A stretch of 24,027 nt of DNA from Acidimicrobiaceae bacterium (GTDB lineage: Bacteria; Actinomycetota; Acidimicrobiia; Acidimicrobiales; RAAP-2). Below the pieces are notes generated by a model that saw nothing but the letters and a program-made list of their open reading frames with translations, did no database searches and was not told the DNA's origin. The first letter of the stretch is position 1. Each line of letters opens with the position of its first letter. Position numbers and translations under genes: made by a program. The stretch is from the NCBI GenBank assembly GCA_030838245.1, contig JAUTXB010000091.1, forward strand, positions 1 through 24,027, given 5' to 3'. Below are positions 7,427 through 15,748 of the stretch, piece by piece.

Positions 7427-8613
7427 TGGACCTCCACGAATCCGACGACTTGGTCAGGTTCCGCGACGAGGCCCGAGCCTGGCTCGAGACACACGCTCCG
7501 GCCAAGGGCAGCCCGGACGACTTCACGTCGGGCCGTGACCACCGCTTCGTCGACGGCTGTCGGCAATGGCTGGGCGCCCTCCATGCCGGCGGATGGGCCG
7601 GGATCGCCTGGCCGGCCGAGTACGGGGGCCGCGGGCAGTCCGCTCTGTTCGACCTGGCCTTCACCCGGCTGGCCGCCGGCTATGGCGTCTCCACGGCGGC
7701 GTTCGACGTGGGAATCGGGATGGTCGGACCGACCCTGATGGTGCACGGCAGTCCGGAGCAAAAGCAGCGGTACCTGCCGGCCCTGCTGCGCGGCGAGCAC
7801 GTCTGGTGCCAGATGTTCAGCGAGCCCGGGTCCGGTTCCGACCTGGCCGGCCTGTCGACGTCGGCTCGCCCGGTGCCGGGGGGCTGGTTGGTCAACGGGG
7901 GAAAGGTGTGGACCTCCTACGCCCGATTCGCCGACTTCGCCATTCTCCTGGCCCGATCCGACCCCGTGGCGCCCAAGCACCGCGGCATCACCTGTTTCGT
8001 CGTGGACATGGCCACGCCGGGGATCGAGATTCGACCCATACGCCAGATGAACGGCATGGCCGAGTTCAATCAGGTGTTCCTCTCCGACGTGTTCATCCCC
8101 GACGCCACCGTGGTCGGCGACATCCACGACGGCTGGACCGTGGCCAACACCATGCTGAGCAGCGAGCGCGGGCTGGCCGGCCCCGACTGGCCGGGCTCGG
8201 CCGACATGGTCGCGATCGCCCGTCGGCGCGGCGCCAGCACGGATCCCGTAGTCCGCCAACGCGTCGCCGAGGCCTTCATCGGGGAGGAGGTCCTTCGCTG
8301 CCTCGACCTGCGGGTGCAGACCCAGCTGGCCCAAGGTGCGCCGGTCGGGGCGCTGGCCTCGATCGTGAACCTGTCCTTCGCCGATCACCTGCGACGGACC
8401 GGAGACTCGGCGGCGGCGCTGGTCGGGCCGGACTTCTTGGTGGCCGACTCGAACTCGACTCCTGAAGGGCGCTGGCAGTTCCACCTGCTGACGGCACCGA
8501 GTGTCCGCATCGCCAGCGGCACGGACGAGATACAGCGAAACATATTGGGCGAGCGGGCACTCGGCTTGCCGCGCGAGCCCCGTCCCCCGGCACCGGAGAA
8601 ACGAACCGGCTAG
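7426..8613 (+). CDS. Acyl-CoA dehydrogenase
   Basis: 395 residues with the three acyl-CoA dehydrogenase domains. The FAD/substrate segment MFSEPGSGSDLAG starts near residue 130, and the C-terminal signature GTDEIQRNILGERALG begins at residue 365. The medium-chain enzyme carries its catalytic glutamate just before this signature (YEGT); here the sequence is ASGT, with S364. The base must lie elsewhere, as in isovaleryl-CoA-type enzymes and many actinobacterial FadE proteins. ATG 7426 overlaps the DUF35 stop. The product ends 11 bases before the stop of the convergent NTF2-like gene. In the unit it would supply an alpha-beta-unsaturated acyl-CoA for hydration and cleavage. The hydrophilic tail after LPREP is proline-rich and probably disordered. 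Confidence 0.93.
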   Translation: MDLHESDDLVRFRDEARAWLETHAPAKGSPDDFTSGRDHRFVDGCRQWLGALHAGGWAGIAWPAEYGGRGQSALFDLAFTRLAAGYGVSTAAFDVGIGMVGPTLMVHGSPEQKQRYLPALLRGEHVWCQMFSEPGSGSDLAGLSTSARPVPGGWLVNGGKVWTSYARFADFAILLARSDPVAPKHRGITCFVVDMATPGIEIRPIRQMNGMAEFNQVFLSDVFIPDATVVGDIHDGWTVANTMLSSERGLAGPDWPGSADMVAIARRRGASTDPVVRQRVAEAFIGEEVLRCLDLRVQTQLAQGAPVGALASIVNLSFADHLRRTGDSAAALVGPDFLVADSNSTPEGRWQFHLLTAPSVRIASGTDEIQRNILGERALGLPREPRPPAPEKRTG

Positions 8614-8615
8614 CG

Positions 8616-8628
8616 CTGAGTCGCTCAG
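8616..8628. terminator. Weak hairpin between convergent genes
   Basis: CTGAG, TCG loop, CTCAG form a five-pair stem spanning the 11-base gap and the stop codon of the minus-strand gene. There is no T tract. It might help end both convergent transcripts but could be chance. Confidence 0.2.
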
Positions 8629-9008
8629 GACGCGGCGCTGGCTCCGGACACGGGACCTTGGGCGCCCGGGTACTTCATGAACACGCTCACGAAGGCGATC
8701 TGCCCCGATTCGTCGGTCTCGAACACGCAGATCTCGGGATGCTCGGTTTGGACACCGTCCACGTCGAAGACCTCGCTCAGCTCGGCGAAGAAGCGATGGT
8801 CACCGGACTGGGAGATCCGCCGGACGCGCAGCTCGTAGCGGGGAAGGGTCGAGATGATGCCGCGCAGGAACTCGACGTAGGGCGCTTTGCCCGTGATCAC
8901 GTCGGCGAATGGCCCGTCGCGTACCAGGCCCTCCTCGGCGATGGTGGCGGCCAGGCGGTGCCAATCCTGCTCGCCCATGGCTGCCAGGTACTCGTCGACC
9001 GTGGTCAT
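8625..9008 (-). CDS. NTF2/SnoaL-like small protein
   Basis: 127 residues with the cone-shaped NTF2-like fold pattern: N-terminal helix (EYLAAMGEQDWHRLAATIAEEGLV), a GKAPYVEFLRGI helix and a run of beta strands ending in IAFVSVFMKYPG. Members act as isomerases, cyclases, hydratases or epoxide hydrolases on small hydrophobic compounds, or have no known activity. ATG 9008 has AGG five bases before it. It is convergent with the acyl-CoA dehydrogenase and divergent from the Rieske gene across a 305-base gap. No catalytic residue assignment is possible by eye; the family call rests on length and pattern. Confidence 0.75.
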   Translation of the reverse strand: MTTVDEYLAAMGEQDWHRLAATIAEEGLVRDGPFADVITGKAPYVEFLRGIISTLPRYELRVRRISQSGDHRFFAELSEVFDVDGVQTEHPEICVFETDESGQIAFVSVFMKYPGAQGPVSGASAAS

Positions 9009-9313
9009 CTGCCTGCCGCCCTTCGCCCGTGGGGCCTTGTGTCGGACCGGGGAGATGCCTCGGTGGACGAACCCCCCTGATTTGGTGGCCGCCTTATGTT
9101 ATAAAGATATGCTCAGGAGATCTGTAAAGCCATATCTGTAAAGCCATAGAGACAGACCCGAACAGCCACAGAGACAGCAGGCAGGGAGCACCGGTTCTGC
9201 CGGAGGGGCCGCACCTCGCGGCGGGGCCGAATTGGGGTTCGTGCCAAGATGCAGATGTGCGGGGTCCATAGGTGCCACGTGGCGCCGGTGGGCTTCCGAG
9301 CGAGGGGGTTTTC
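9009..9313. promoter_or_regulatory. Divergent intergenic region with AT-rich island and short repeats
   Basis: This 305-base gap separates the minus-strand NTF2-like gene from the plus-strand Rieske operon and should hold both promoters. Around 9093-9111 lies an AT-rich patch (TTATGTTATAAAGATAT) unlike the GC-rich surroundings; TATGTT at 9095-9100 fits a TAnnnT -10 box for the plus strand. A tiny open frame starts at ATG 9109 (MLRRSVKPYL, stop ending at 9141) about two bases after the predicted transcription start; it may be a leader peptide or chance. Two direct repeats follow, listed separately. From about 9180 to the ribosome site at 9302-9308 I see nothing further. Confidence 0.4.
9120..9147. 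repeat. Perfect 14-bp tandem direct repeat (two copies)
   Basis: ATCTGTAAAGCCAT occurs at 9120-9133 and again immediately at 9134-9147. A related imperfect repeat follows: AGCCATAGAGACAG at 9142-9155 and AGCCACAGAGACAG at 9164-9177, 22 bases apart with one mismatch. They lie downstream of the AT-rich candidate promoter and upstream of the Rieske gene. They could be tandem regulator half-sites or slippage products. Confidence 0.7.
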
Positions 9314-10378
9314 ATGTCCGTGACCGACGAGCAGAGAGTCGACACCGAGTCCCCGCTGGCCGTGTCCTCCTACCGGTACCCGACTGGTTGGTACGTCGTG
9401 GCGTGGTCATCGGAGGTCGAGACGGGCTCCGTCGAACGCCTGCACTACTTCGGCCGGGAGCTGGTCTGCTTCCGGGGAGAGTCGGGGACGGTGGCCGTGC
9501 TCGACGCCTACTGCCAGCACTTGGGCGGACACCTCGGTGTCGGCGGGACCGTGGTCGGCGACGAGATCAAATGCCCATGGCACGCCTGGCAGTGGCGCCA
9601 GGACGGGACCAATTCGCTCATTCCGTACTCGAAGGAGGGGTGCAAGCGCGGGGTACGCATCCGGACCTACCCCACCACCGAGTGGTACGGCATGGTGGCC
9701 ATGTGGTTCGACCGGGACGGGGCCGAGCCCAGCTGGGAGCTGCCCAAGGTTCCCGAGCTCGACTCGGGTGACTACTACCCCATGCACCCACACTCCCGGA
9801 TGCTCAACCGGGTGAAGGTGCATCCCCAGGTCATCGTGGAGAACGCCGCCGATCCGTATCACATCGCACCGGTGCACCACGGGGACCGGCCGGCCGAGAC
9901 GACGTCGTTCGAGTTCTTCGAGAACCACATCCACGCCACCGTGACCGTCAACTACGGCGGTGGCCGCCCGAGCACGTGGCTCACCCCCGACGGCCCGGTC
10001 GACGGAGAGGTCGTCTACGACACCTTCGGCCTGGGCATCGGTTTCGTCCGCTTCCCGCCCGAGGTCATGGCTTCGGTGCAGATCACCAGCCACACCCCTG
10101 TCGACGACGACTACACCGACTACTACTTCGCCATGGGCTGCCGGCGTGAGCCTGGTGCCACCGGCGATGTCCCCGACGGCCGGGCGGCGCGGTGGATCGA
10201 GCTGCAGCAGGAGATCATCAAGCAGGACTTCTTCACCTGGGAGAACATGAAGTACCTGGACAAGCCCTCGTTCACCGTCGAGGAGGCGAAGAACTACGCC
10301 GGTTTGCGTCGCTGGGCCCGGCGGTTCTACCCACCTGACAACGTTCCCGACAACGGCGGCGAGACTGCGGGCAACTGA
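9314..10378 (+). CDS. Rieske non-haem iron oxygenase, KshA-like oxygenase component
   Basis: 354 residues. The Rieske 2Fe-2S ligands are C67 and H69 (CQH) and C87 and H90 (CPWH). The mononuclear iron site is D180, H183 and H188 in NAADPYHIAPVHH, with D305 in KQDFFTWEN as the likely carboxylate ligand. The conserved YCQHLGGHLGVGG context and single-subunit form resemble 3-ketosteroid 9-alpha-hydroxylase oxygenase (KshA) and related monooxygenases, so it probably hydroxylates a ring or alicyclic skeleton, perhaps as a CoA ester. No reductase or ferredoxin gene is in the window, so electrons must come from a distant partner. ATG 9314 follows GAGGGGG by five bases; an upstream in-frame start at 9272 lacks family similarity. 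The stop overlaps the next ligase start (TGATG). Confidence 0.92.
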   Translation: MSVTDEQRVDTESPLAVSSYRYPTGWYVVAWSSEVETGSVERLHYFGRELVCFRGESGTVAVLDAYCQHLGGHLGVGGTVVGDEIKCPWHAWQWRQDGTNSLIPYSKEGCKRGVRIRTYPTTEWYGMVAMWFDRDGAEPSWELPKVPELDSGDYYPMHPHSRMLNRVKVHPQVIVENAADPYHIAPVHHGDRPAETTSFEFFENHIHATVTVNYGGGRPSTWLTPDGPVDGEVVYDTFGLGIGFVRFPPEVMASVQITSHTPVDDDYTDYYFAMGCRREPGATGDVPDGRAARWIELQQEIIKQDFFTWENMKYLDKPSFTVEEAKNYAGLRRWARRFYPPDNVPDNGGETAGN

Positions 10379-12024
10379 TGGGGACACGGTCGTCGTCCTC
10401 TGCGGGGCGGCGGTTCGCCGGTGAAGGGCTCACCATCCCCGCCGTGATCGACGCGCAGGCAGCGGAGCGTCCCGATCAGACCGCATTGCACCTGGCCGGC
10501 GTCCCTCTCAGCTACCGCCGGTTGGCGGAACGCTCGGCATCTGCCGCCAGCGCACTGTCCGAACGGGACATAGGGCCTGGCGATCGGGTGGCCATCTTGA
10601 TGGCCACCTCGCCCGAGTGGGTCGTGCTCTGGTTCGGCCTGTCCCGGCGCGGCGCGGTAACCGTGCCCGTCAACACGGCGTACAAGGGTGAGTTCCTGGC
10701 CCACCAGCTCCGCGACTGCGGGGCGACGATGATCGCTGTCGACGCTGCCCTGTTGGACCGGGTGCTGGCCATCGCCGCCGACGTGCCCTCACTGCAAACG
10801 GTCCTGGTCTGCGAGGGCGACGACGGCGAGGCCGACCGGTGGCCCTCCCGGGTACGAGGAGTCGGCCGCCTGGCCTTCGAGTCGATCACCTGCCTGGATG
10901 CCGGCGACCCGGGCGGGGCCGAGTCGGCTGCCCGGTGGAACCAGCCGGGGGCGATCTTCTACACCTCGGGCACGACCGGATCATCCAAGGGAGCACTGGC
11001 CACGCAGCACTATCTCCTGTCCGCCGCCCAGACGATGGTCGACTGTTGGAAATTGCAGCCCGGGGAGACGGTGTATGCCCCGCTACCCCTCTTCCACCTC
11101 AGCGCGGTGGGCAGTGTGCTGGGCCCGCTCCTAGCCGGTGGGACCGGAGTGATCGACCGGGCCTTCAGCGTGCAGGGCACCTGGGACCAGGTCCGCCGCC
11201 ACCAGGCGGTGGGGCTCCTCGGGGCGGGGGCCATGGTGAACATGCTGTGGAGCCTGCCGGCCGACGAACGCGACCGCGACCTTCCCATCCGGTTTCTCTC
11301 TGCCGCGCCGGTGGACAAGGAGCTCTACCACGCGATCCAGGCTCGTTGGGGCTGCCGGATCGTGACCTGTTACGGACTGAGCGAGGCCTTCCCGCTGACT
11401 GTCGCCGGTGTCGACGACGACAACCCACCCGGAGCATCGGGACGGGCCAATCCCGACTTCGAAGTCATGCTGGTCGACGCGGAGGACCGGGAGGTTCCAG
11501 TGGGGACGGTGGGCGAGATCGTCTGTCGGCCGCGGCGTCCCCACGTGATGTTCGAGGGTTACAGCGGTCGCGACCGGGAGACCGTCGAGCAGACCCGGAA
11601 CCTTTGGTTCCACACGGGCGACCTCGGCCGGTTCGACCAGGAGGGAAGTCTGTACTACGCCGACCGCAAGAAGGACGCCATGCGGCGGCGGGGTGAGAAC
11701 ATCTCGTCGTTCGAGATCGAGCAGGCTCTCGCCCGCTACGAGCCGGTGGCCGAAGTGGCGGTGATCGGTGTGCCCAGCGAACTGGGCGAGGACGACGTGA
11801 TGGTCTACGTGGTGGCCAAGCCCGGGTTCGACCTGGATGTGGTGCCCTTCATGGACTTCTGCGGCGAGCAGCTGCCCTACTTTGCCGTTCCGCGCTACGT
11901 CGAGGTGTGCGGCGAGCTACCCAAGAATGCCGTGGGGCGGGTGCTGAAGCACGAGCTGCGGGCCCTGGGCGTCGGGGATTCGGCTTGGGACCGTGACCGG
12001 GCCGGCTACGTGGTGCGGCGATGA
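10378..12024 (+). CDS. AMP-forming acyl-CoA ligase (CaiC-like), A10 Lys replaced by Arg
   Basis: 548 residues. It has the phosphate loop YTSGTTGSSKG (195-205), CYGLSEA at 331-337, FHTGD at 411-415 and the hinge segment DRKKDAMRRRGENISSFEIE, which resembles the crotonobetaine/carnitine-CoA ligase (CaiC) subgroup. The A10 segment reads KNAVGRVLKHELR, so the usual catalytic lysine is R521, with a second lysine at K524 nearby. Related CaiC-like proteins also vary here, so activity may persist. The gene is coupled to the Rieske gene by a one-base stop/start overlap and to the next ligase by a four-base overlap, so the Rieske substrate or product is probably the acid activated here, or this enzyme supplies the CoA ester to it. 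Confidence 0.9.
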   Translation: MGTRSSSSAGRRFAGEGLTIPAVIDAQAAERPDQTALHLAGVPLSYRRLAERSASAASALSERDIGPGDRVAILMATSPEWVVLWFGLSRRGAVTVPVNTAYKGEFLAHQLRDCGATMIAVDAALLDRVLAIAADVPSLQTVLVCEGDDGEADRWPSRVRGVGRLAFESITCLDAGDPGGAESAARWNQPGAIFYTSGTTGSSKGALATQHYLLSAAQTMVDCWKLQPGETVYAPLPLFHLSAVGSVLGPLLAGGTGVIDRAFSVQGTWDQVRRHQAVGLLGAGAMVNMLWSLPADERDRDLPIRFLSAAPVDKELYHAIQARWGCRIVTCYGLSEAFPLTVAGVDDDNPPGASGRANPDFEVMLVDAEDREVPVGTVGEIVCRPRRPHVMFEGYSGRDRETVEQTRNLWFHTGDLGRFDQEGSLYYADRKKDAMRRRGENISSFEIEQALARYEPVAEVAVIGVPSELGEDDVMVYVVAKPGFDLDVVPFMDFCGEQLPYFAVPRYVEVCGELPKNAVGRVLKHELRALGVGDSAWDRDRAGYVVRR

Positions 12025-13655
12025 GCCCGGCTCCGCCCGGCTCTCGTTCCTTCGACCCCGGCGACGCCGACGGCGCCTCGTTGGCGACGGCCAGGAGCAT
12101 GGCCCACGGCGAACAGCTGGCGCGGATCGCTCACAAGTACCCCGACCGCACCGCCCTGGTGTGCCTGGAGGAGCGCCGATCCATGGCCGAGCTCGACCGG
12201 CGGGTCAGCCGACTGGCCGCGTCCCTGGTCGAGCGGGGAGTCGGAGCGGGCGACCGGCTCGCCGTGCTGATGGGCAACAGCATCGAGATGGTCGAGGCGA
12301 TCTTCGCCGGGTGGCGTCTCGGGGCAATCGTGGTGCCGATCAACTTCCGGCTGGTGGCCGACGAGGTCGGCTTTATCCTGGCCGACTCGGGTGCCCGGCT
12401 GGTCATCGTGGACGAGCACCTGGCCGGGCTGGTCGAGACCGATCGGGACCGGCTCCCCGAGCTCGAGCACGTGGTGGTGCACGGGGAGGCGATCGGCGAC
12501 GCCGGTCTGAAGGCCGAGCGGTTCGCCGACCTCATGGTCACCGACCCGACGGCCGCGCCCGATGTGATCGTGAACGAGCACGACCCGGCACTGATCATGT
12601 ACACCTCGGGCACCACAGGAAAGCCCAAGGGGGCGGTGCTCACCCACTTCAATCTGGTGATGAGCACGCTGGGTGCCATGATCACCCAGGGGATCGGGGG
12701 CTACGACGACGTCTGGTACGGGAACTTGCCCCTCTTCCACATCGGCGGGCTGAGCGGCATCCTCCCCTACATCATCGCCGGGGGGTACTCGGTGATCGTG
12801 CCCAGCACGAACTTCAATGCCGCCGACGCCGTGCGCGATCTCGTCGAACACCGGGTCACCGGTTGCGTGTTCATCGGCATGCAGTGGGACGAGATCTGCG
12901 ACGAGGTGGTGGCCAGCGGGGCACAGCTCCAGCTTCGTCGGGCGTCGTGGGGAGCGGCCAACACGCCCCTCCACGTGCTGGAGAAGATGAGCCGGGTCCT
13001 ACCCGGAGTGCCCATTGCCAGCTTCTTCGGCCAGACCGAGATGAGCCCGGTGGCCTGCATGCTGAGCGCGGCCGACGCCGACCGGAAGCGGGGCTCGGTC
13101 GGTCGGCCGATCGTCAATGTCGAGGCGCGACTGGTCGACGAGTCCGGTCACGACGTGGCCGTCGGCCAGGTCGGGGAGATCGTCTACCGGGGACCCACGG
13201 TCATGCAGGGCTACTGGAACATGCCCGAGGCCAACAAGGAGGCCTTTGCCGGGGGGTGGTTTCACTCCGGTGATCTCTGCCGGATGGACGAGGAGGGATA
13301 TCTCTATGTCGTCGACCGCAAGTTGGACATGATCATCTCGGGCGGTGAGAACATCTACTGCCCGGAGGTGGAAGCGGCGCTCCGAGGCCACCCCGGCGTC
13401 GCCGACGTCTCGGTGATCGGGGTTCCCGACGACCTGTGGGGCGAGACTCCCAGAGCGGTGATCGTCCCCGCCGATCCGAGCCGTCCCCCGCCGGCCGACG
13501 AGCTGATGACGTGGTGCAAGGAGCACTTGGCGTCGTACAAGAAGCCGACATCGGTCGTCTACGTCGACCGATTGCCGGTCAACTCGGCGGGCAAGGTGCT
13601 CAAGCCCGAGCTTCGTGAACGGTTCGGCGAGAGAGAAGTGGGGGAGTGGTCATGA
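12021..13655 (+). CDS. AMP-forming acyl-CoA ligase, canonical motifs
   Basis: 544 residues. Motifs are complete: MYTSGTTGKPKG (193-204), FFGQTEMS (335-342), FHSGD (414-418), VDRKLDMIISGGENIYCPEVE, and A10 NSAGKVLKPELR with the adenylation lysine at K525. It is a FadD-type ligase in the medium-chain or aromatic/alicyclic acid range; chain length cannot be judged by eye. ATG 12021 overlaps the preceding ligase stop by four bases. Two ligases side by side with only one having the standard lysine suggests that they act on different acids, or that the first is a modified-activity partner. An NTF2-like gene follows after 43 bases. Confidence 0.92.
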   Translation: MSPAPPGSRSFDPGDADGASLATARSMAHGEQLARIAHKYPDRTALVCLEERRSMAELDRRVSRLAASLVERGVGAGDRLAVLMGNSIEMVEAIFAGWRLGAIVVPINFRLVADEVGFILADSGARLVIVDEHLAGLVETDRDRLPELEHVVVHGEAIGDAGLKAERFADLMVTDPTAAPDVIVNEHDPALIMYTSGTTGKPKGAVLTHFNLVMSTLGAMITQGIGGYDDVWYGNLPLFHIGGLSGILPYIIAGGYSVIVPSTNFNAADAVRDLVEHRVTGCVFIGMQWDEICDEVVASGAQLQLRRASWGAANTPLHVLEKMSRVLPGVPIASFFGQTEMSPVACMLSAADADRKRGSVGRPIVNVEARLVDESGHDVAVGQVGEIVYRGPTVMQGYWNMPEANKEAFAGGWFHSGDLCRMDEEGYLYVVDRKLDMIISGGENIYCPEVEAALRGHPGVADVSVIGVPDDLWGETPRAVIVPADPSRPPPADELMTWCKEHLASYKKPTSVVYVDRLPVNSAGKVLKPELRERFGEREVGEWS

Positions 13656-13698
13656 TGGCAACGCCCCCGGTGCACGACAGGGGAGCGAGGGGAGCCAG

Positions 13699-14124
13699 GT
13701 GACACTGTCCTACGAGGAGGATCGCATCCTGCGGTCGTTGGCCGGGAGCGAGGCCGTCCGCGGCCTGTCGGTGCTCCAGGCGCAGGCGTTCGCCGCCGGT
13801 GACGGGGCTACCTGGATCGGGACCTTCGTGGTCGGGGGCGAGCTCGAGCTGCCCAGTGCCGAGATCGTGCGGGGGCATGTCGCCCTCGGAGACTGGTTCG
13901 CCGATGCCGACCGGAGCGGAACGGCCGTCTCCACCGACTCGGTGGTGACCATCGACGGGGTGCGGGGCACGCAGCAGAGCACGGTCTTGCGTCTGGCCGG
14001 ACGACCGGCGGGGGGCGCGATGGTCGAGTCGGTGCACTCGGTGTTCGACGACGTGATCTACGAACGGGGCCGGTGGTACTTCAGCCGGCGTCGGGTGTTG
14101 CCCGGCGTCTTCCCCGGGCAGTAG
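13699..14124 (+). CDS. NTF2/SnoaL-like small protein
   Basis: 141 residues from a GTG start at 13699, chosen because AGGGGA lies five bases upstream and the preceding in-frame codons overlap the ligase gene without family resemblance. The pattern is helix (LSVLQAQAFAAGDGATWIGTFV) then strands ending in RWYFSRRRVLPG, as in SnoaL_4-type proteins (PF13577) found with ring-hydroxylating oxygenases. Such proteins can be small hydratases/isomerases or beta-subunit-like partners. It lies between the ligase and mmsA genes in the Rieske operon. It is a different branch from the NTF2-like protein at 8625-9008; little sequence is shared by eye. Confidence 0.78.
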   Translation: MTLSYEEDRILRSLAGSEAVRGLSVLQAQAFAAGDGATWIGTFVVGGELELPSAEIVRGHVALGDWFADADRSGTAVSTDSVVTIDGVRGTQQSTVLRLAGRPAGGAMVESVHSVFDDVIYERGRWYFSRRRVLPGVFPGQ

Positions 14125-14236
14125 CGAGTCAACTCGGGGAGCAGGTCGACCCGTGACCGCGAACTGTCTCGAATCCGGCGCCACAGCCGACCGAAGGGCA
14201 TTTGATATGCCAGCAGCACCGAAGGAGAATCGGACC

Positions 14237-15748
14237 ATGACCTCCCAGCAGTCGACGGTGCCCCTGGTTCCCCATTGGATCGACGGGAGGGCGGTGACGG
14301 GATCGGCCGAGCGGTTCGGCGACGTGTTCGATCCGAGCACCGGACGGGTCACCAAGCGGGTTGGCTTCGCCTCGGCTTCGGACGTCGACGACGCCGTTGC
14401 CGCGGCTAGCCGGGCCGCGGGCTTGTGGCATCAGACGTCGCTGGCCAAGCGGACCAAGGTGCTCTTCGCCTTTCGAGAGCTGATCCACCGGCGGGCCGAC
14501 GAGTTGGCCGCCATCATCACGGCCGAACACGGCAAGGTGGTCAGCGATGCCGCCGGCGAGGTGGCCCGGGGCATCGAGGTGGTCGAGTTCGCGTGCGGGA
14601 TATCCCAACTGATGAAGGGCAGCTTCACCGAGGAGGCTTCATCGGGCGTGGACGTCTTTTCTATCCGCCAGCCGCTCGGCGTGGTGGCCATCATCAGCCC
14701 TTTCAACTTTCCCGCCATGGTGCCCTGCTGGTTCTTCCCCTTGGCCATTGCCACCGGGAACACGGTGATATTGAAGCCGAGCGAGAAGGACCCGTCGGCG
14801 GCCAACTGGATGGCCGAGCTCTGGGCGGAGGCCGGCCTTCCCGCCGGTGTCTTCAACGTCGTCCACGGCGACAAGGTGGCCGTCGACAGGCTCTTGGGCC
14901 ACCCCGATATCAAGGCGGTGTCGTTCGTGGGGTCGACGCCGGTGGCCCGCTACGTCTACGAGTCCGCCACCACCAACGGGAAGCGGGTCCAGGCCCTGGG
15001 CGGGGCCAAGAACCACATGGTGGTGCTGCCCGATGCCGACCTCGACGTGGCCGCCGACGCGGCGGTGAGCGCCGGGTTCGGATCGGCCGGGGAACGCTGC
15101 ATGGCCATCTCGGTCCTGGTCGCCGTGGACCCGGTGGCCGACGACCTCATCGCCAGGATCACCAAGCGCATCTCGGCCCTGACCATCGGCGATGGACGGC
15201 GAGGGACCGACATGGGGCCCCTGGTCACCGGCGCCCATCGGGACAAGGTGGCGTCATACCTCGACACCGGCCCGGCCGAGGGAGCCACCTTGGTCGTCGA
15301 CGGCCGGGACACGTCGATCGACGGCGACGACTCCGGCTTCTGGTTGGGCCCGACCCTCTTCGACCGGGTCACCCCGGACATGGCCCTCTATACCGACGAG
15401 ATCTTCGGGCCGGTGTTGTCGGTGGTCCGGGTGGCCACCTATGAGGACGCGCTGGCCTTGGTCAACGCCAACCCGTACGGCAACGGCACGGCCATCTTCA
15501 CCAACGACGGCGGCGCAGCCCGACGCTTTCAGAACGAAGTGGAGGTGGGCATGATCGGGGTCAACGTGCCGATCCCCGTACCGGTGGCCTACTACTCCTT
15601 CGGCGGGTGGAAGAGCTCCCTGTTCGGCGACACCCACGCCCACGGGACCGAGGGCGTGCACTTCTTCACCCGGGGGAAGGTAGTAACCACCCGGTGGCTC
15701 GACCCGAGCCACGGTGAGGTCAATCTCGGGTTTCCCCGCAACGACTGA
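14237..15748 (+). CDS. mmsA: CoA-acylating methylmalonate-semialdehyde dehydrogenase
   Basis: 503 residues, the normal MmsA length. Visible motifs are SPFNFPAMVPCWFFPLAIA with KPSEKDP (NAD site), the catalytic cysteine C288 in GERCMAISV, and the family's C-terminal YSFGGWKSSLFGD and FFTRGKVVTTRW. MmsA oxidises methylmalonate semialdehyde (or malonate semialdehyde) with NAD+ and CoA to propionyl-CoA (or acetyl-CoA) and CO2, as in valine and inositol catabolism. Start ATG 14237 follows AAGGAG by nine bases; an in-frame ATG at 14207 is an alternative. Here it sits at the end of a Rieske/ligase unit rather than with mmsB or valine genes, suggesting that a branched C4 semialdehyde fragment arises from the substrate of this pathway. 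Confidence 0.93.
   Translation: MTSQQSTVPLVPHWIDGRAVTGSAERFGDVFDPSTGRVTKRVGFASASDVDDAVAAASRAAGLWHQTSLAKRTKVLFAFRELIHRRADELAAIITAEHGKVVSDAAGEVARGIEVVEFACGISQLMKGSFTEEASSGVDVFSIRQPLGVVAIISPFNFPAMVPCWFFPLAIATGNTVILKPSEKDPSAANWMAELWAEAGLPAGVFNVVHGDKVAVDRLLGHPDIKAVSFVGSTPVARYVYESATTNGKRVQALGGAKNHMVVLPDADLDVAADAAVSAGFGSAGERCMAISVLVAVDPVADDLIARITKRISALTIGDGRRGTDMGPLVTGAHRDKVASYLDTGPAEGATLVVDGRDTSIDGDDSGFWLGPTLFDRVTPDMALYTDEIFGPVLSVVRVATYEDALALVNANPYGNGTAIFTNDGGAARRFQNEVEVGMIGVNVPIPVPVAYYSFGGWKSSLFGDTHAHGTEGVHFFTRGKVVTTRWLDPSHGEVNLGFPRND

Noticed and set aside
14237..15748. A valine degradation operon in the window
   Set aside because: mmsA and a VorB-like oxidoreductase are present, but no 3-hydroxyisobutyrate dehydrogenase or 3-hydroxyisobutyryl-CoA hydrolase is seen, and the two genes are 10 kb apart in different units.
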